Shown in pieces: positions 1-7,810 of a stretch of DNA of 64,000 nucleotides. The stretch spans positions 248,001 to 312,000 of the forward strand of contig JAIELJ010000012.1 of the NCBI GenBank assembly GCA_019753105.1, in the 5' to 3' direction. Source of the DNA: Hyphomonadaceae bacterium (GTDB taxonomy: Bacteria > Pseudomonadota > Alphaproteobacteria > Caulobacterales > Aquidulcibacteraceae). The notes under the pieces are model-generated. The model had not been told where the DNA came from. It was given only the letters and a program-made list of their open reading frames with translations, and did not search any database. A program made the translations under genes and the position numbers. Within the stretch, counting starts at the first letter, position 1; each line of letters starts with the position of its first letter.

Positions 1-74
1 TCTCCACTGGTATGACCGATGGCATGGAGATCGGCTATGCGCGTCTCGACCAGATGTTCGCGCAAGCAGCGTGA
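1..74 (+). CDS. SRPBCC/AHSA1-type protein, C-terminal fragment (5' end outside window)
   Basis: Only the last 23 codons are present, read from base 3 to the TGA at 72-74. The tail (TGMTDGMEIGYARLDQMF) closely matches the tail of the next gene (TGMTDGMEFSYSRLDGLV), so this is the end of a tandem paralog of the SRPBCC/AHSA1 family. Its stop overlaps a possible GTG of the next gene (GTGA), which suggests co-transcription. The ligand or partner is unknown. Confidence 0.75.
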   Translation, partial: STGMTDGMEIGYARLDQMFAQAA

Positions 75-82
75 GGCAAGCA

Positions 83-574
83 ATGCCAGCACCAGCACAA
101 GTTACATTGCCAAGCGATAGAGAAGTCCGGGTCACGCGCCAGTTCAATGCGCCGCGTCAGCTCGTATGGGACGCGCACACCAAGCCCGACTTGATGCCGA
201 AATGGCTCGGTTATCCCGGGTGGGATATGCCGATCCGCGAAATAGACCTCCGCGTTGGCGGCAAATATCGCTGGCAATGGAAGAACGACGCGGAAGGTCA
301 GCAGTTCGGCATGCTCGGCACATTTACGGAGGTGGATGCGCCGTCGCGTATCGCTCACGAGCAGTATTTTGATCCGGACGGCACGGGCTCGCCTGTGGGC
401 GACGCATGGACCGTTTCTCTGGATCTCAGCGAGGAGAATAGCGTCACCACGCTCGTCTGCACGATGCAGTATGTATCGAAGGAAGCGCGCGACAACTCTC
501 TCGCCACCGGCATGACGGACGGCATGGAGTTTAGCTACTCCCGTCTCGACGGCTTGGTCGCCGAGGCAGGCTGA
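83..574 (+). CDS. SRPBCC (AHSA1-like) domain protein
   Basis: A 163-aa protein covering one SRPBCC/START-like fold of the AHSA1 (activator of Hsp90 ATPase homolog 1-like) family. The typical opening is visible (VTRQFNAPRQLVWDAHT), then W-x-W and G-T-F core strands and the C-terminal helix TGMTDGMEFSYSRLD. Such proteins bind hydrophobic ligands in the cytoplasm; the substrate cannot be told. I chose ATG 83, which has GAGG six bases upstream; GTG 71, overlapping the previous stop, is an in-frame alternative. Its stop overlaps the next start (ATGA at 574). It is a tandem paralog of the truncated gene at the window edge. Confidence 0.85.
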   Translation: MPAPAQVTLPSDREVRVTRQFNAPRQLVWDAHTKPDLMPKWLGYPGWDMPIREIDLRVGGKYRWQWKNDAEGQQFGMLGTFTEVDAPSRIAHEQYFDPDGTGSPVGDAWTVSLDLSEENSVTTLVCTMQYVSKEARDNSLATGMTDGMEFSYSRLDGLVAEAG

Positions 575-1020
575 TGTCAGCCAAGGATGTTTCCACGAAG
601 CCGCGATCGGCGGCCGCTGCGCCGAAGAAGAAGGCGGCGGCGAAGAAGGCAAAGCCAGCTGATGACGTCGGTGGTTTGATGGACGGGCTGAAGCATCCGC
701 AGCGCAAAGAGATCGATACGATCCGCAAAGCGATTAAAGGTGCGGACAAGTCGATCAGCGAAGGCGTGAAGTGGAATGCGCCGAGCTTTCGCACGCACGA
801 ATGGTTCGCGACGGTCAATCTGCGCAGCAAGAAAGAGTTGCAGGTTATCCTGCATCTCGGCGCCAAAGTTCGCGCCGGGCAGAAGCGGCCTGACATCACC
901 GACCCAAGCGGCTTGCTGAAATGGCTGGCCAATGATCGCGCGATGGCCACCATGCGCGACACGCCTGCCGATCGCAAAGCGCTTGCGGCGATCATGCGTC
1001 AGTGGATCAAGTTCGTCTGA
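574..1020 (+). CDS. DUF1801 domain protein with Lys/Ala-rich N-terminus
   Basis: A 148-aa protein. Residues 1-30 are rich in Lys, Ala and Pro (PKKKAAAKKAKPADD), a flexible basic tail. Residues about 35-145 match the DUF1801/YdhG-like fold: the helix HPQRKEIDTIRKAIKGADKSI, the core GVKWNAPSFRT, a beta strand ending in LGAKVRAG, and a C-terminal helix. Function is unknown; members often lie beside SRPBCC and DNA-repair genes, as here. The start overlaps the upstream stop (ATGA), and its own TGA overlaps the next ATG, so translation is coupled on both sides. Confidence 0.85.
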   Translation: MSAKDVSTKPRSAAAAPKKKAAAKKAKPADDVGGLMDGLKHPQRKEIDTIRKAIKGADKSISEGVKWNAPSFRTHEWFATVNLRSKKELQVILHLGAKVRAGQKRPDITDPSGLLKWLANDRAMATMRDTPADRKALAAIMRQWIKFV

Positions 1021-1742
1021 TGGTAGCGAAGAAGAAGTCCGCGCCGAAGAGAACCGCAGCGAAGACGGCGCCGCCGCGCGATGTGAAGGCGGTTGTCACT
1101 GAGCTGAAGCGCGCGGGATCGGCTGCCTACAAGGCCGACATGGCAAAGCGCTACGGCATCATCACCAAAGCCGAAGTGTACGGCGTGACAGTCGCGACAT
1201 TGCGCAAGATGGCCAAGGAGATCGGCAACGATCACGCGCTCGCGGAAAAGCTCTGGGCCACCGGCATACACGATGCGCGCATGCTCGCAGCGATGGTGGA
1301 TGATCCAGCGCTTGTGACGCCCGCGCAAATGGATCGTTGGGTCAAGGATATGGATAATTGGGGCATCGTAGACACGGCGTGCTTCCATTATTGGGATCGC
1401 TCGCCGCACGCGTTCAAGCAAATCGAAAAATGGGCGAAGTCCAAGGACGAGTTTACAAAACGTGCGGCGTTCGCGCTGCTCGCCAGTTGCGCGCTGCACA
1501 AGCAGGGCACGGATGCGCAGTTTCTGCGCGGGTTGGACTTGATCGAAGATCACGCGGGCGATCCGCGTAACTTCGTGAAGAAGGCGGTGAACTGGGCGCT
1601 GCGTGCGATCGGCGGCAAAGCCAAGCCGAAACTGCGCGCAGCGGCGCGTGAGACGGCAGAGCGGTTGAGCGCTTCCGATGACAAGACTGAGCGTTGGGTG
1701 GGGCGCGACGCAATGAAGGCGTTCGACAAGGCCGACAAATAG
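1020..1742 (+). CDS. AlkD-like DNA alkylation repair protein
   Basis: A 240-aa helical-repeat protein of the AlkC/AlkD DNA glycosylase superfamily, predicted to remove alkylated purines. After a basic tail (residues 1-25) come ALK-repeat helices: YGVTVATLRKMAKEIG, then HDARMLAAMVDD, the diagnostic MDNWGIVDTACFHYW with the conserved W..vD, and NFVKKAVNWALRAIG. These match the AlkD core. ATG 1020 is chosen because it overlaps the preceding TGA (ATGA); an in-frame GTG at 1002 would only add six residues read from the neighbour. It is the fourth gene of the co-directional string. Confidence 0.85.
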   Translation: MVAKKKSAPKRTAAKTAPPRDVKAVVTELKRAGSAAYKADMAKRYGIITKAEVYGVTVATLRKMAKEIGNDHALAEKLWATGIHDARMLAAMVDDPALVTPAQMDRWVKDMDNWGIVDTACFHYWDRSPHAFKQIEKWAKSKDEFTKRAAFALLASCALHKQGTDAQFLRGLDLIEDHAGDPRNFVKKAVNWALRAIGGKAKPKLRAAARETAERLSASDDKTERWVGRDAMKAFDKADK

Positions 1743-1751
1743 GAGGCGATC

Positions 1752-2108
1752 ATGATCCGCAAAGTGGCGTTCACGATGCTGACGATGAGCGACGTTTCGC
1801 GGGCGCGAAAATTCTACGAAGAGACCCTGGGCCTCAAGGTGGGTCTCAAAGGCAATCAAGGCGATCAATGGTGGATCGAATACGATCTGCCCGAAGGCGG
1901 CTGCATCGCGCTGCAGAACTTTGATTCAACCCCGCCCGGCGGCGGCGCGCTGGCGCTAGAGGTCGAGGATCTCGACGCGCTGATGGCGCACCTGAAAGCG
2001 AACGGCGTCACCTTCAAAGGCGACATCGTGCCAGGTCCGCGTTGCCGGATGGCGATGTGCAATGACTCAGAAGGCAACCCGCTGGTGTTGCACCAACTGA
2101 AGCACTGA
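1752..2108 (+). CDS. VOC superfamily (glyoxalase/bleomycin-resistance-like) protein
   Basis: A 118-aa protein with the paired beta-alpha-beta-beta-beta layout of the vicinal-oxygen-chelate fold: FTMLTMSDVSRARKFYEETLGL near the N-terminus, GGGALALEVEDLDALMAHLKANGV in the middle, and CNDSEGNPLVLHQL at the end. It could be a small dioxygenase, a lyase or a binding protein; the substrate is not evident. An excellent AGGAGG lies just upstream of ATG 1752, nine bases after the AlkD-like stop, so it likely ends the same operon. Confidence 0.85.
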   Translation: MIRKVAFTMLTMSDVSRARKFYEETLGLKVGLKGNQGDQWWIEYDLPEGGCIALQNFDSTPPGGGALALEVEDLDALMAHLKANGVTFKGDIVPGPRCRMAMCNDSEGNPLVLHQLKH

Positions 2109-2110
2109 GC

Positions 2111-3349
2111 TCAGTTCATCTGACGCTGGCCCGAGTCAGGGCTGGGCGCGCCGCGCCCAAAGCCGCTTACGCCGTCGCTCGCGCCACCGATACGGAACGT
2201 GAAAGAGCGAATGACGCTCATTTCCATGCGGCAGTTGGCGGGCGAGTCCTCGCGGCGTTCGACCTCCCACTCGTCGCTGACACGGTTGACGGCTTGCTCG
2301 AATTCCTCCGAGCCTATTCGCGCAACAACCGTGGAGTCCTCGACCTCCCCAGCTGCGTTGATGCGAATGCGCACGGCCAGCGAGCCCAGCTCGCCCCGTG
2401 CGGCTGCACCGCTCGGATAGCGAGGCGGTTCGGTAAGACGCAGATTGACAAGGCAGCGTTGGCTGGTGAGCGGCGTCGGCGCGGAGAGCATCTCAACCAG
2501 GCCGTCGGCATCGCCCTCTGCAACGGCGGCGGGCAACTCATAATCTTCGTCGAGGATTTTGATCCTCCACATACCGCGCCACGCTACAATCTCGGCGTAA
2601 GCTTGCTGAGCCACGGTGAGATCGCCGCCCGGCACGTCGATCGAAGCGAGTTGGCGCATCAGAGCATATGCCTCGTTGACCAAAGCGTAACCGACGAGCG
2701 CGTTCTCGTAGTTCATGTCCTCGCCGCGGCGGCGACCCATCTCGTGTTGAAAGATGGCTTGCGACTGGCCGAGTTTGGCCCGGGCGCGAGCGAGGTTGAT
2801 CGGGTAGCGCGAGCCAGCGGCGTGATCGTCGGCTAGAGCCCAGGCGCTCTGCGCGAGCATGAAACGTCGATTGTTGGATGACCAGACAGCTAATTCCAAC
2901 GCGCCGTCATAAAGCTCGGCATCGTCAAGTCGGGCGGCCCGACCCTCGCGCAGGGCGGTATCGAGCCGATCGGCCGCGCCTTCAGCGCCGGCCCCGAGCT
3001 CAGCGCGCGACAGCACCAAGCGCGCCAGCTCGGGCGCCACAGGGCCGTTAGGATTCTGTTCGGCCAAAGCGAGCGCGCGTTGGGCCGGCGCCACGGCATT
3101 GGCCGCGTCGCCGCGCAAGAAGCGCACGGTGGCGAGATTGAAGACCAGCGCGCCGGTGCGGGAGTCGTTTGCGGCCTCCGCCGCCGCCAACGCCTCGGCT
3201 GCGCTGGCTTCCGCTGCGGCCAGATCATTGCGCTCAAGCGCGGCCTGATAGGCGCGGTAATGCTGAACGACCGGGTTGGGCTGCTGCTGCGCCGATGCCG
3301 TCGAGCAGATGAGGCAGATCACTGCCGCAGCCGCCATTATCCTGATCAT
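2111..3349 (-). CDS. Secreted TPR-like protein with TonB-C-like C-terminal domain
   Basis: A 412-aa exported protein. It has a signal peptide (MIRIMAAAAVICLICSTASA, cleavage after about residue 20). Residues about 25-200 are Ala-rich helical pairs typical of tetratricopeptide repeats. Residues about 300-395 resemble a TonB C-terminal domain (LTEPPRYPSGAAARGELG, then VRIRINAAGEVEDSTVV). No transmembrane anchor or Pro-rich spacer is present, so it is probably a periplasmic TonB-C-like domain protein rather than a true energy transducer. AGGAGG precedes the ATG. It converges with the VOC gene, separated by two bases. Confidence 0.7.
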   Translation of the reverse strand: MIRIMAAAAVICLICSTASAQQQPNPVVQHYRAYQAALERNDLAAAEASAAEALAAAEAANDSRTGALVFNLATVRFLRGDAANAVAPAQRALALAEQNPNGPVAPELARLVLSRAELGAGAEGAADRLDTALREGRAARLDDAELYDGALELAVWSSNNRRFMLAQSAWALADDHAAGSRYPINLARARAKLGQSQAIFQHEMGRRRGEDMNYENALVGYALVNEAYALMRQLASIDVPGGDLTVAQQAYAEIVAWRGMWRIKILDEDYELPAAVAEGDADGLVEMLSAPTPLTSQRCLVNLRLTEPPRYPSGAAARGELGSLAVRIRINAAGEVEDSTVVARIGSEEFEQAVNRVSDEWEVERREDSPANCRMEMSVIRSFTFRIGGASDGVSGFGRGAPSPDSGQRQMN

Positions 3350-3407
3350 GTCCGCCTCCTGTCGAAGCGGCTTTAAGCGATCAGCTCAACTGGCGCTAGA
3401 ATTCCGC

Positions 3408-3617
3408 TCAGCCTTCCGAAGGTACACGCGAGCGCAGGGCGTCGTTGCCGATGCGGGCGCCGTGGAATTCCGGCGTGCCAGGCTCAGCGGCAGGGATCGG
3501 CGCGATGTTGGCCGGTTCGGCGGTGATCTGTTCCGGGGTGGAGCAGCCGACGACGGCAATGGCGATGAAAGCGAGCGCGATCAGCGCCGCCAGGCCAGAA
3601 ATGGCAGTGTTTCCCAT
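3408..3617 (-). CDS. Small predicted lipoprotein
   Basis: A 69-aa product with a hydrophobic N-terminus (LAALIALAFIAIAVV) followed by a lipobox-like VVGC, cysteine at residue 25. The mature part is short and Pro/Ala-rich and I recognise no domain. It sits between two other exported proteins on the same strand. The lipobox and location support it, but its short length leaves some doubt that it is expressed. Confidence 0.5.
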   Translation of the reverse strand: MGNTAISGLAALIALAFIAIAVVGCSTPEQITAEPANIAPIPAAEPGTPEFHGARIGNDALRSRVPSEG

Positions 3618-3676
3618 GGATATGTGCGCCCTGATCTCGAGTTCAGGGCGGGAACTGCAAAGCGCGGGCCGTTAAC

Positions 3677-4132
3677 TTACTCGGTGACGAAAAGGCTTTC
3701 GGGCGCGCCGTGGCGTTGCGGCCAATCAAGCCAGGCGACATCCGTCGGCGCGATGGTGTGCTCCACGACGCGCCAAGCGCCGTTCTCCCGCTTCAACAGG
3801 ACGTAGACTGTCCCGCTGGAATCCATGACGCCGTTCTCGGCGCGGCTGGCGTGGCGTGTCTGCGACCAATCGAGCGCGGCGCCCTCGGGCGTCCAGGGCT
3901 GGGCAATGAGCCAGCCCCAATCTCCATCCGTGCGGCTGACGCTGGGTGCGAGCGAGACGGGTACGCCGATATCCTCGCTGATCGCGGGCGCGGCTGCGAT
4001 GGCGAGCGGATCGGTGCTCGCATCCGCGGTAGAGCCGGGGCTAGTCGCTTCGGTTTCGGTGGACGTGGAAGGCGTGGGCGGCGTGCACGCGGCCAACAGG
4101 GTGAACGCTGCAATTGCCAGCACATAACGCAT
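3677..4132 (-). CDS. Predicted lipoprotein, unknown function
   Basis: A 151-aa protein with a classic lipoprotein signal (MRYVLAIAAFTLLAAC, cysteine at residue 16), then a Thr/Ser/Pro-rich linker of about 35 residues. A small globular domain follows, with WGWLIAQPWTPEGAALDW and GTVYVLLKRENGAWRVVEHT; the latter resembles SnoaL/DUF4440-like strand patterns, but I would not assign a family. The start lies two bases after the accC stop, so it is probably co-transcribed with aroQ-accB-accC. Confidence 0.7.
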   Translation of the reverse strand: MRYVLAIAAFTLLAACTPPTPSTSTETEATSPGSTADASTDPLAIAAAPAISEDIGVPVSLAPSVSRTDGDWGWLIAQPWTPEGAALDWSQTRHASRAENGVMDSSGTVYVLLKRENGAWRVVEHTIAPTDVAWLDWPQRHGAPESLFVTE

Positions 4133-4134
4133 GC

Positions 4135-5490
4135 TTACGTCTCCGCTTCAGTTTTCGCCTTCAGGTTTTGCTCAAGCCAGTGGATCGAGTAATCGCCGTT
4201 GATGACGTCCTGCTCTTCCATAAGATCGCGGAAGAGCGGAATTGTGGTGTCGACGCCGGTGATCACCATTTCACCGAGCGCGCGCTTCAGGCGCATCAGG
4301 CACTCGGCGCGGTCGCGGCCGTGGACGATGAGTTTGCCGATGAGCGAGTCGTAGTTCGGCGGGATCGAATAGCCGGCATAGATGGCGCTATCTAAACGCA
4401 CGCCCAGGCCGCCGGGCGGGTGATAGCCGGTGATCTTGCCTGGTGATGGGCGGAAGGTGCGTGGGTCTTCAGCGTTGACGCGGCACTCGATGGCGTGGCC
4501 GTTAAACTTCACGTCTTTCTGCTTCACCGAAAGCGGCGCGCCATCGGCGATGCGGATCTGCTCGCGCACGAGATCGATGCCGGTGATCATCTCGGTTACC
4601 GGGTGCTCGACTTGCAGACGCGTGTTCATTTCGATGAAGAAGAACTCGCCGTCCTCATAGAGATACTCAACCGTGCCGACGCCGAGATAGCCGAGCTTCT
4701 GGATCGCTTCCGCCGTGATGCGGCCGATCTTGGCGCGCTCTTCGGCGTTGAGCGCCGGTGAGGGCGCTTCTTCGAGAACTTTTTGGTGGCGGCGTTGCAG
4801 CGAGCAATCACGCTCGCCCAAGTGAATGACGTTGCCGTGGCTATCGGCGACGACTTGGATTTCGATGTGGCGCGGCTTGGTGAGGTATTTCTCCATATAC
4901 ACTTCGTCATTGCCGAACGCGGCTTTCGCTTCGGCGCGCGCGGTGGAGAAGGCTTCGCTCACTTCTTCTGCGGAGCGGGCGACTTTCATGCCGCGTCCGC
5001 CACCGCCGGCGGCGGCTTTGATCAGCACCGGGTAGCCGATCTTCTTGCCCCACTTTTTCGCGTCTTCTTCGGTCGCGATGCCGCCATCGGAGCCGGGCAC
5101 AACAGGCATGCCGGTATCGATCGCGGCTTGCTTGGCGGCGATTTTGTCGCCCATCAGACGGATGTGTTCAGCCGTTGGGCCGATGAAGGTCATGCCGTGT
5201 TGGGTGACGATCTCGGCGAACTTGGCGTTTTCGGAGAGAAAGCCGTAGCCGGGATGGATCGCCTGCGCGCCGGTGATTTCGGCTGCGGCGATGATCGCGG
5301 GGATGTGCAGATAGCTCTTTTGCGCAGGCGGCGGGCCGATGCAGACGCTCTCGTCAGCGAGGCGCACGTGCATGGCGTCGGTGTCGGCGGTGGAGTGCAC
5401 CGCGACGGTGGAGATGCCCATCTCCTTGCACGCGCGGTGAATGCGCAGTGCGATTTCGCCGCGGTTCGCGATGAGAACTTTTTCGAACAT
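4135..5490 (-). CDS. accC: Acetyl-CoA carboxylase, biotin carboxylase subunit
   Basis: A 451-aa protein, the normal length for AccC. It carboxylates the biotin on AccB using ATP and bicarbonate, the first half-reaction of malonyl-CoA synthesis. The order is an N-terminal biotin-carboxylase domain ([20 protein letters not shown]), ATP-grasp with the glycine loop [13 protein letters not shown], the catalytic stretch [17 protein letters not shown], and a C-terminal domain ending near WLEQNL. It lies immediately downstream of accB (three-base gap), the usual bacterial arrangement. Cytoplasmic and essential for fatty-acid synthesis. Confidence 0.98.
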   Translation of the reverse strand: MFEKVLIANRGEIALRIHRACKEMGISTVAVHSTADTDAMHVRLADESVCIGPPPAQKSYLHIPAIIAAAEITGAQAIHPGYGFLSENAKFAEIVTQHGMTFIGPTAEHIRLMGDKIAAKQAAIDTGMPVVPGSDGGIATEEDAKKWGKKIGYPVLIKAAAGGGGRGMKVARSAEEVSEAFSTARAEAKAAFGNDEVYMEKYLTKPRHIEIQVVADSHGNVIHLGERDCSLQRRHQKVLEEAPSPALNAEERAKIGRITAEAIQKLGYLGVGTVEYLYEDGEFFFIEMNTRLQVEHPVTEMITGIDLVREQIRIADGAPLSVKQKDVKFNGHAIECRVNAEDPRTFRPSPGKITGYHPPGGLGVRLDSAIYAGYSIPPNYDSLIGKLIVHGRDRAECLMRLKRALGEMVITGVDTTIPLFRDLMEEQDVINGDYSIHWLEQNLKAKTEAET

Positions 5491-5493
5491 CTT

Positions 5494-5973
5494 TTACTCG
5501 ATGATCACCAGCGGCTCGCCGTATTCGACGGGCTGGGCGTCTGTCACGAGGATGGCGATGATCTTGCCTGCGCGCGGCGCCGGGATCGGATTGAAGGTCT
5601 TCATGGCTTCGACGACCATCAGCGTCTGGCCTTCCGAAACACTGTCGCCGACCTTAATGAACTGAGCTGCGCCCGGTTCGGGCGAAAGATAAGCGGTGCC
5701 GACCATCGGTGAAGGTACTGCGCCCGGATGTGAGCCTGCGTCCGCTACGGGTGCAGGTGCTGCCGCTGGTGGCGGCGCAGCGACAGCAGCCACCGCTGCT
5801 GGCGCTGCATGAACGACGTGCGACACAGGTGCTGCCGTCAGCGTGCGCGCGATGCGCAGGCGCAGTTCGCCGTGCTCGACTTCGATTTCCGAGAGCCCGC
5901 TCTCATTGATAATCGCCGCCAACTCGCGCACCAAGGCGGGGTCGATCGGTTGTTGTTGTTTCTTGTCGCTCAT
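5494..5973 (-). CDS. accB: Acetyl-CoA carboxylase biotin carboxyl carrier protein
   Basis: A 159-aa BCCP. Residues 1-45 are a helical N-terminal part, followed by a Pro/Ala-rich swinging linker, then the biotinyl domain from about residue 80 with the biotinylation motif EAMKTFNPI (the Lys is the acceptor). ATG 5973 is preferred because AGGA lies upstream at suitable spacing. A GTG at 5994 that overlaps the aroQ stop would add seven residues. It works with AccC just downstream. Confidence 0.96.
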   Translation of the reverse strand: MSDKKQQQPIDPALVRELAAIINESGLSEIEVEHGELRLRIARTLTAAPVSHVVHAAPAAVAAVAAPPPAAAPAPVADAGSHPGAVPSPMVGTAYLSPEPGAAQFIKVGDSVSEGQTLMVVEAMKTFNPIPAPRAGKIIAILVTDAQPVEYGEPLVIIE

Positions 5974-5990
5974 CGGCTGCGATTTCCTGC

Positions 5991-6446
5991 TCACGTCTGG
6001 CTTTCTTGTGCAATCAACGCGGCCGCTTCTACGGCCAGTAGGTACGAGGTCGCCCCAAAGCCGGCGATGACGCCCTTTGCGGCTTGGCCCACTAACGAAA
6101 CGTGACGGAAGTCCTCACGCGCAGCGGGGTTGGAGAGGTGGGTCTCGATCACGGGGATGCCGATCGCCTTAATGGCGTCGTGCAGCGCGACTGAGGTATG
6201 GGTGTACGCCCCGGCGTTTAGAACAACGGCCGCGGCTTTGTCTCTGGCTTCTTGCAGCCAGTTCACCAGCTCGCCCTCGATGTTGGACTGCCGGAACACG
6301 ATTCCTCGGCCCAGCTGTGCGGCGCGTTCGGCGCACGCCTTCTCGATCTCGGCCAAGGTGACATGGCCGTAGATGTGCGGCTCTCGCGTTCCCAATAAGT
6401 TCAGATTGGGACCGTTCAGCACATAGATTGGTTTTCCGTCCGGCAT
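5991..6446 (-). CDS. aroQ: Type II 3-dehydroquinate dehydratase
   Basis: A 151-aa enzyme that converts 3-dehydroquinate to 3-dehydroshikimate in the shikimate pathway. Signature blocks are present: [18 protein letters not shown] (with the catalytic-loop Arg and Tyr), [15 protein letters not shown], and the catalytic His in [11 protein letters not shown]. The size matches the family. The start is taken at ATG 6446 ([13 protein letters not shown]); a GTG four codons upstream is possible. It heads the aroQ-accB-accC cluster common in alphaproteobacteria and is divergent from thiS. Confidence 0.96.
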   Translation of the reverse strand: MPDGKPIYVLNGPNLNLLGTREPHIYGHVTLAEIEKACAERAAQLGRGIVFRQSNIEGELVNWLQEARDKAAAVVLNAGAYTHTSVALHDAIKAIGIPVIETHLSNPAAREDFRHVSLVGQAAKGVIAGFGATSYLLAVEAAALIAQESQT

Positions 6447-6526
6447 CGTCCTCTGCACCGGGGAAGGGGGGCTTCCGTTGAACCCCGGCTCAAGGGGTTA
6501 TATAAGTCGGGCGGATAGGAAGGCTC

Positions 6527-6727
6527 ATGCGTCTGATCGTCAATGGAGAAACGCGCGAGGCGCCCGATTCCGCGACCCTCGCCGACCTGCTCGCCTCCCT
6601 GGGGATAGATGGGCGGCGGGTGGCGGTTGAGCGCAACCGCGAAATCGCGCCCAAGAGCCTGTGGTCTGAGATCGCACTTGAAGAGGGCGATCAACTGGAG
6701 ATCGTGCAGTTCGTGGGGGGCGGGTGA
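6527..6727 (+). CDS. thiS: Sulfur carrier protein ThiS
   Basis: A 66-aa ubiquitin-fold protein ending in the required Gly-Gly (FVGGG), which is adenylated and thiocarboxylated to deliver sulfur to ThiG for the thiazole ring of thiamine. The core reads MRLIVNGE, LADLLASLGIDGRRVAVERN, ending [15 protein letters not shown]. It has one Gly more than the usual GG end. AGGAAGG lies upstream of the ATG. Its stop overlaps a GTG of the following small gene. I see no THI-box (TPP riboswitch) in the 80 bases upstream. Confidence 0.95.
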   Translation: MRLIVNGETREAPDSATLADLLASLGIDGRRVAVERNREIAPKSLWSEIALEEGDQLEIVQFVGGG

Positions 6728-7032
6728 AACACCGGGCTCCCGACTATGGCGCGCCGCCACGCTTCCGCGACCTTATGATGTGTCTCGATCCTACGGGTGA
6801 CGATTACTCAGATATGCGCATTGGAGCGGACCTGCTCGCGAGCGCGCGCCTTGAGAAGTCAGATCTGCGTGAGATCGAAACGTGGCTTACTTCGTTTCTT
6901 GCTGATCCCAACATCGGCGGCGCAGACATCAAGGGGCTGCTCAATCGAACCTTGGGTCGTTACAATCCATTTGAAATCGGCGGACGCTCGCTCTTGGAAG
7001 CCGTTCACCGCCAGGTCCGGACGCTCGTATGA
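6724..7032 (+). CDS. Unknown 102-aa protein translationally coupled between thiS and thiG
   Basis: I do not recognise this family. The GTG start overlaps the thiS stop (GTGA at 6724) and the TGA overlaps the thiG ATG (ATGA at 7029), so it lies wholly inside a thiazole-synthesis transcript with coupled translation. The protein is soluble and mostly helical ([19 protein letters not shown], then [16 protein letters not shown]), without Cys pairs, signal or membrane segment. By eye its bases look less GC-biased than its neighbours. The ATG-less start is less certain than the frame. It may be an accessory factor of ThiS/ThiG, but that is inference from position only. Confidence 0.75.
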   Translation: MKHRAPDYGAPPRFRDLMMCLDPTGDDYSDMRIGADLLASARLEKSDLREIETWLTSFLADPNIGGADIKGLLNRTLGRYNPFEIGGRSLLEAVHRQVRTLV

Positions 7033-7802
7033 CTGACTCACCACTCACTATCGCCGGCAAGAGATACAACTCCCGCCTCATCATCGGCACCGGAAAGTAC
7101 AAGTCCTACGCCGAGAACGCCGCGGCGCTTGAAGCCAGCGGCGCGGACATGGTCACGGTTGCGGTGCGGCGCGTGAATTTGAGCGATCCGACGAAAGAGC
7201 GGCTCACAGATCATATCGATCCCAAGAAAGTGACGTTCCTGCCCAACACCGCCGGCTGCTTCACCGCCGACGAAGCTTTGCGCACGCTCAGGCTCGCGCG
7301 CGAGGCGGGGGATTGGAAGCTGGTGAAGCTTGAAGTTTTGGCCGATCAGAAGACGCTCTATCCCGACATGGAAGAGACGCTGGCCGCCGCCAAAGTGCTC
7401 GTCGCTGAGGGCTTCGAGGTGATGGTCTATTGCAGCGATGATCCGGTCTATGCGCGTAAACTTGAGGATGCAGGCTGCGTCGCCATCATGCCGCTCGGCT
7501 CGCTGATCGGCTCTGGCCTTGGCGTCCAGAACCCGGTGAACATTCGGCTGATCGTGGAGCAGTCGCGCGTGCCGGTGATCGTCGATGCCGGCGTCGGCAC
7601 CGCGAGCGATGCAACGGTTGCGATGGAGCTGGGCGTTGACGGCGTTCTGATGAACACGGCGATCGCCGAAGCGAAAGATCCGATCCGCATGGCGCGGGCG
7701 ATGAAGCATGCGGTTATCGCGGGGCGTGAATCTTATCTCGCGGGGCGGATGCCGAAGAAGAAGTACGCTGATCCGTCGAGCCCGCTGGGCGGGCTGATCT
7801 AG
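7029..7802 (+). CDS. thiG: Thiazole synthase
   Basis: A 257-aa (beta/alpha)8 enzyme that builds the thiamine thiazole phosphate from DXP, dehydroglycine and ThiS-thiocarboxylate. Visible blocks: [37 protein letters not shown], the Schiff-base Lys region [31 protein letters not shown] (two adjoining stretches), and the phosphate-binding end [11 protein letters not shown]. Full length. It is coupled to the preceding 102-aa gene by ATGA. No thiO or thiE is adjacent; a ThiO-like oxidase is found at 49.9 kb. Confidence 0.97.
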   Translation: MTDSPLTIAGKRYNSRLIIGTGKYKSYAENAAALEASGADMVTVAVRRVNLSDPTKERLTDHIDPKKVTFLPNTAGCFTADEALRTLRLAREAGDWKLVKLEVLADQKTLYPDMEETLAAAKVLVAEGFEVMVYCSDDPVYARKLEDAGCVAIMPLGSLIGSGLGVQNPVNIRLIVEQSRVPVIVDAGVGTASDATVAMELGVDGVLMNTAIAEAKDPIRMARAMKHAVIAGRESYLAGRMPKKKYADPSSPLGGLI

Positions 7803-7810
7803 GCGGTCCG

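Noticed and set aside
4783-5712. 309-aa plus-strand frame opposite accC/accB
   Set aside because: Antisense shadow of a conserved enzyme pair; Gly/Ala/Asp-rich without domain pattern.
6447-6526. TPP riboswitch ahead of thiS
   Set aside because: The conserved CUGAGA and ACCC blocks of the THI-box are not found in the 80 bases between aroQ and thiS.
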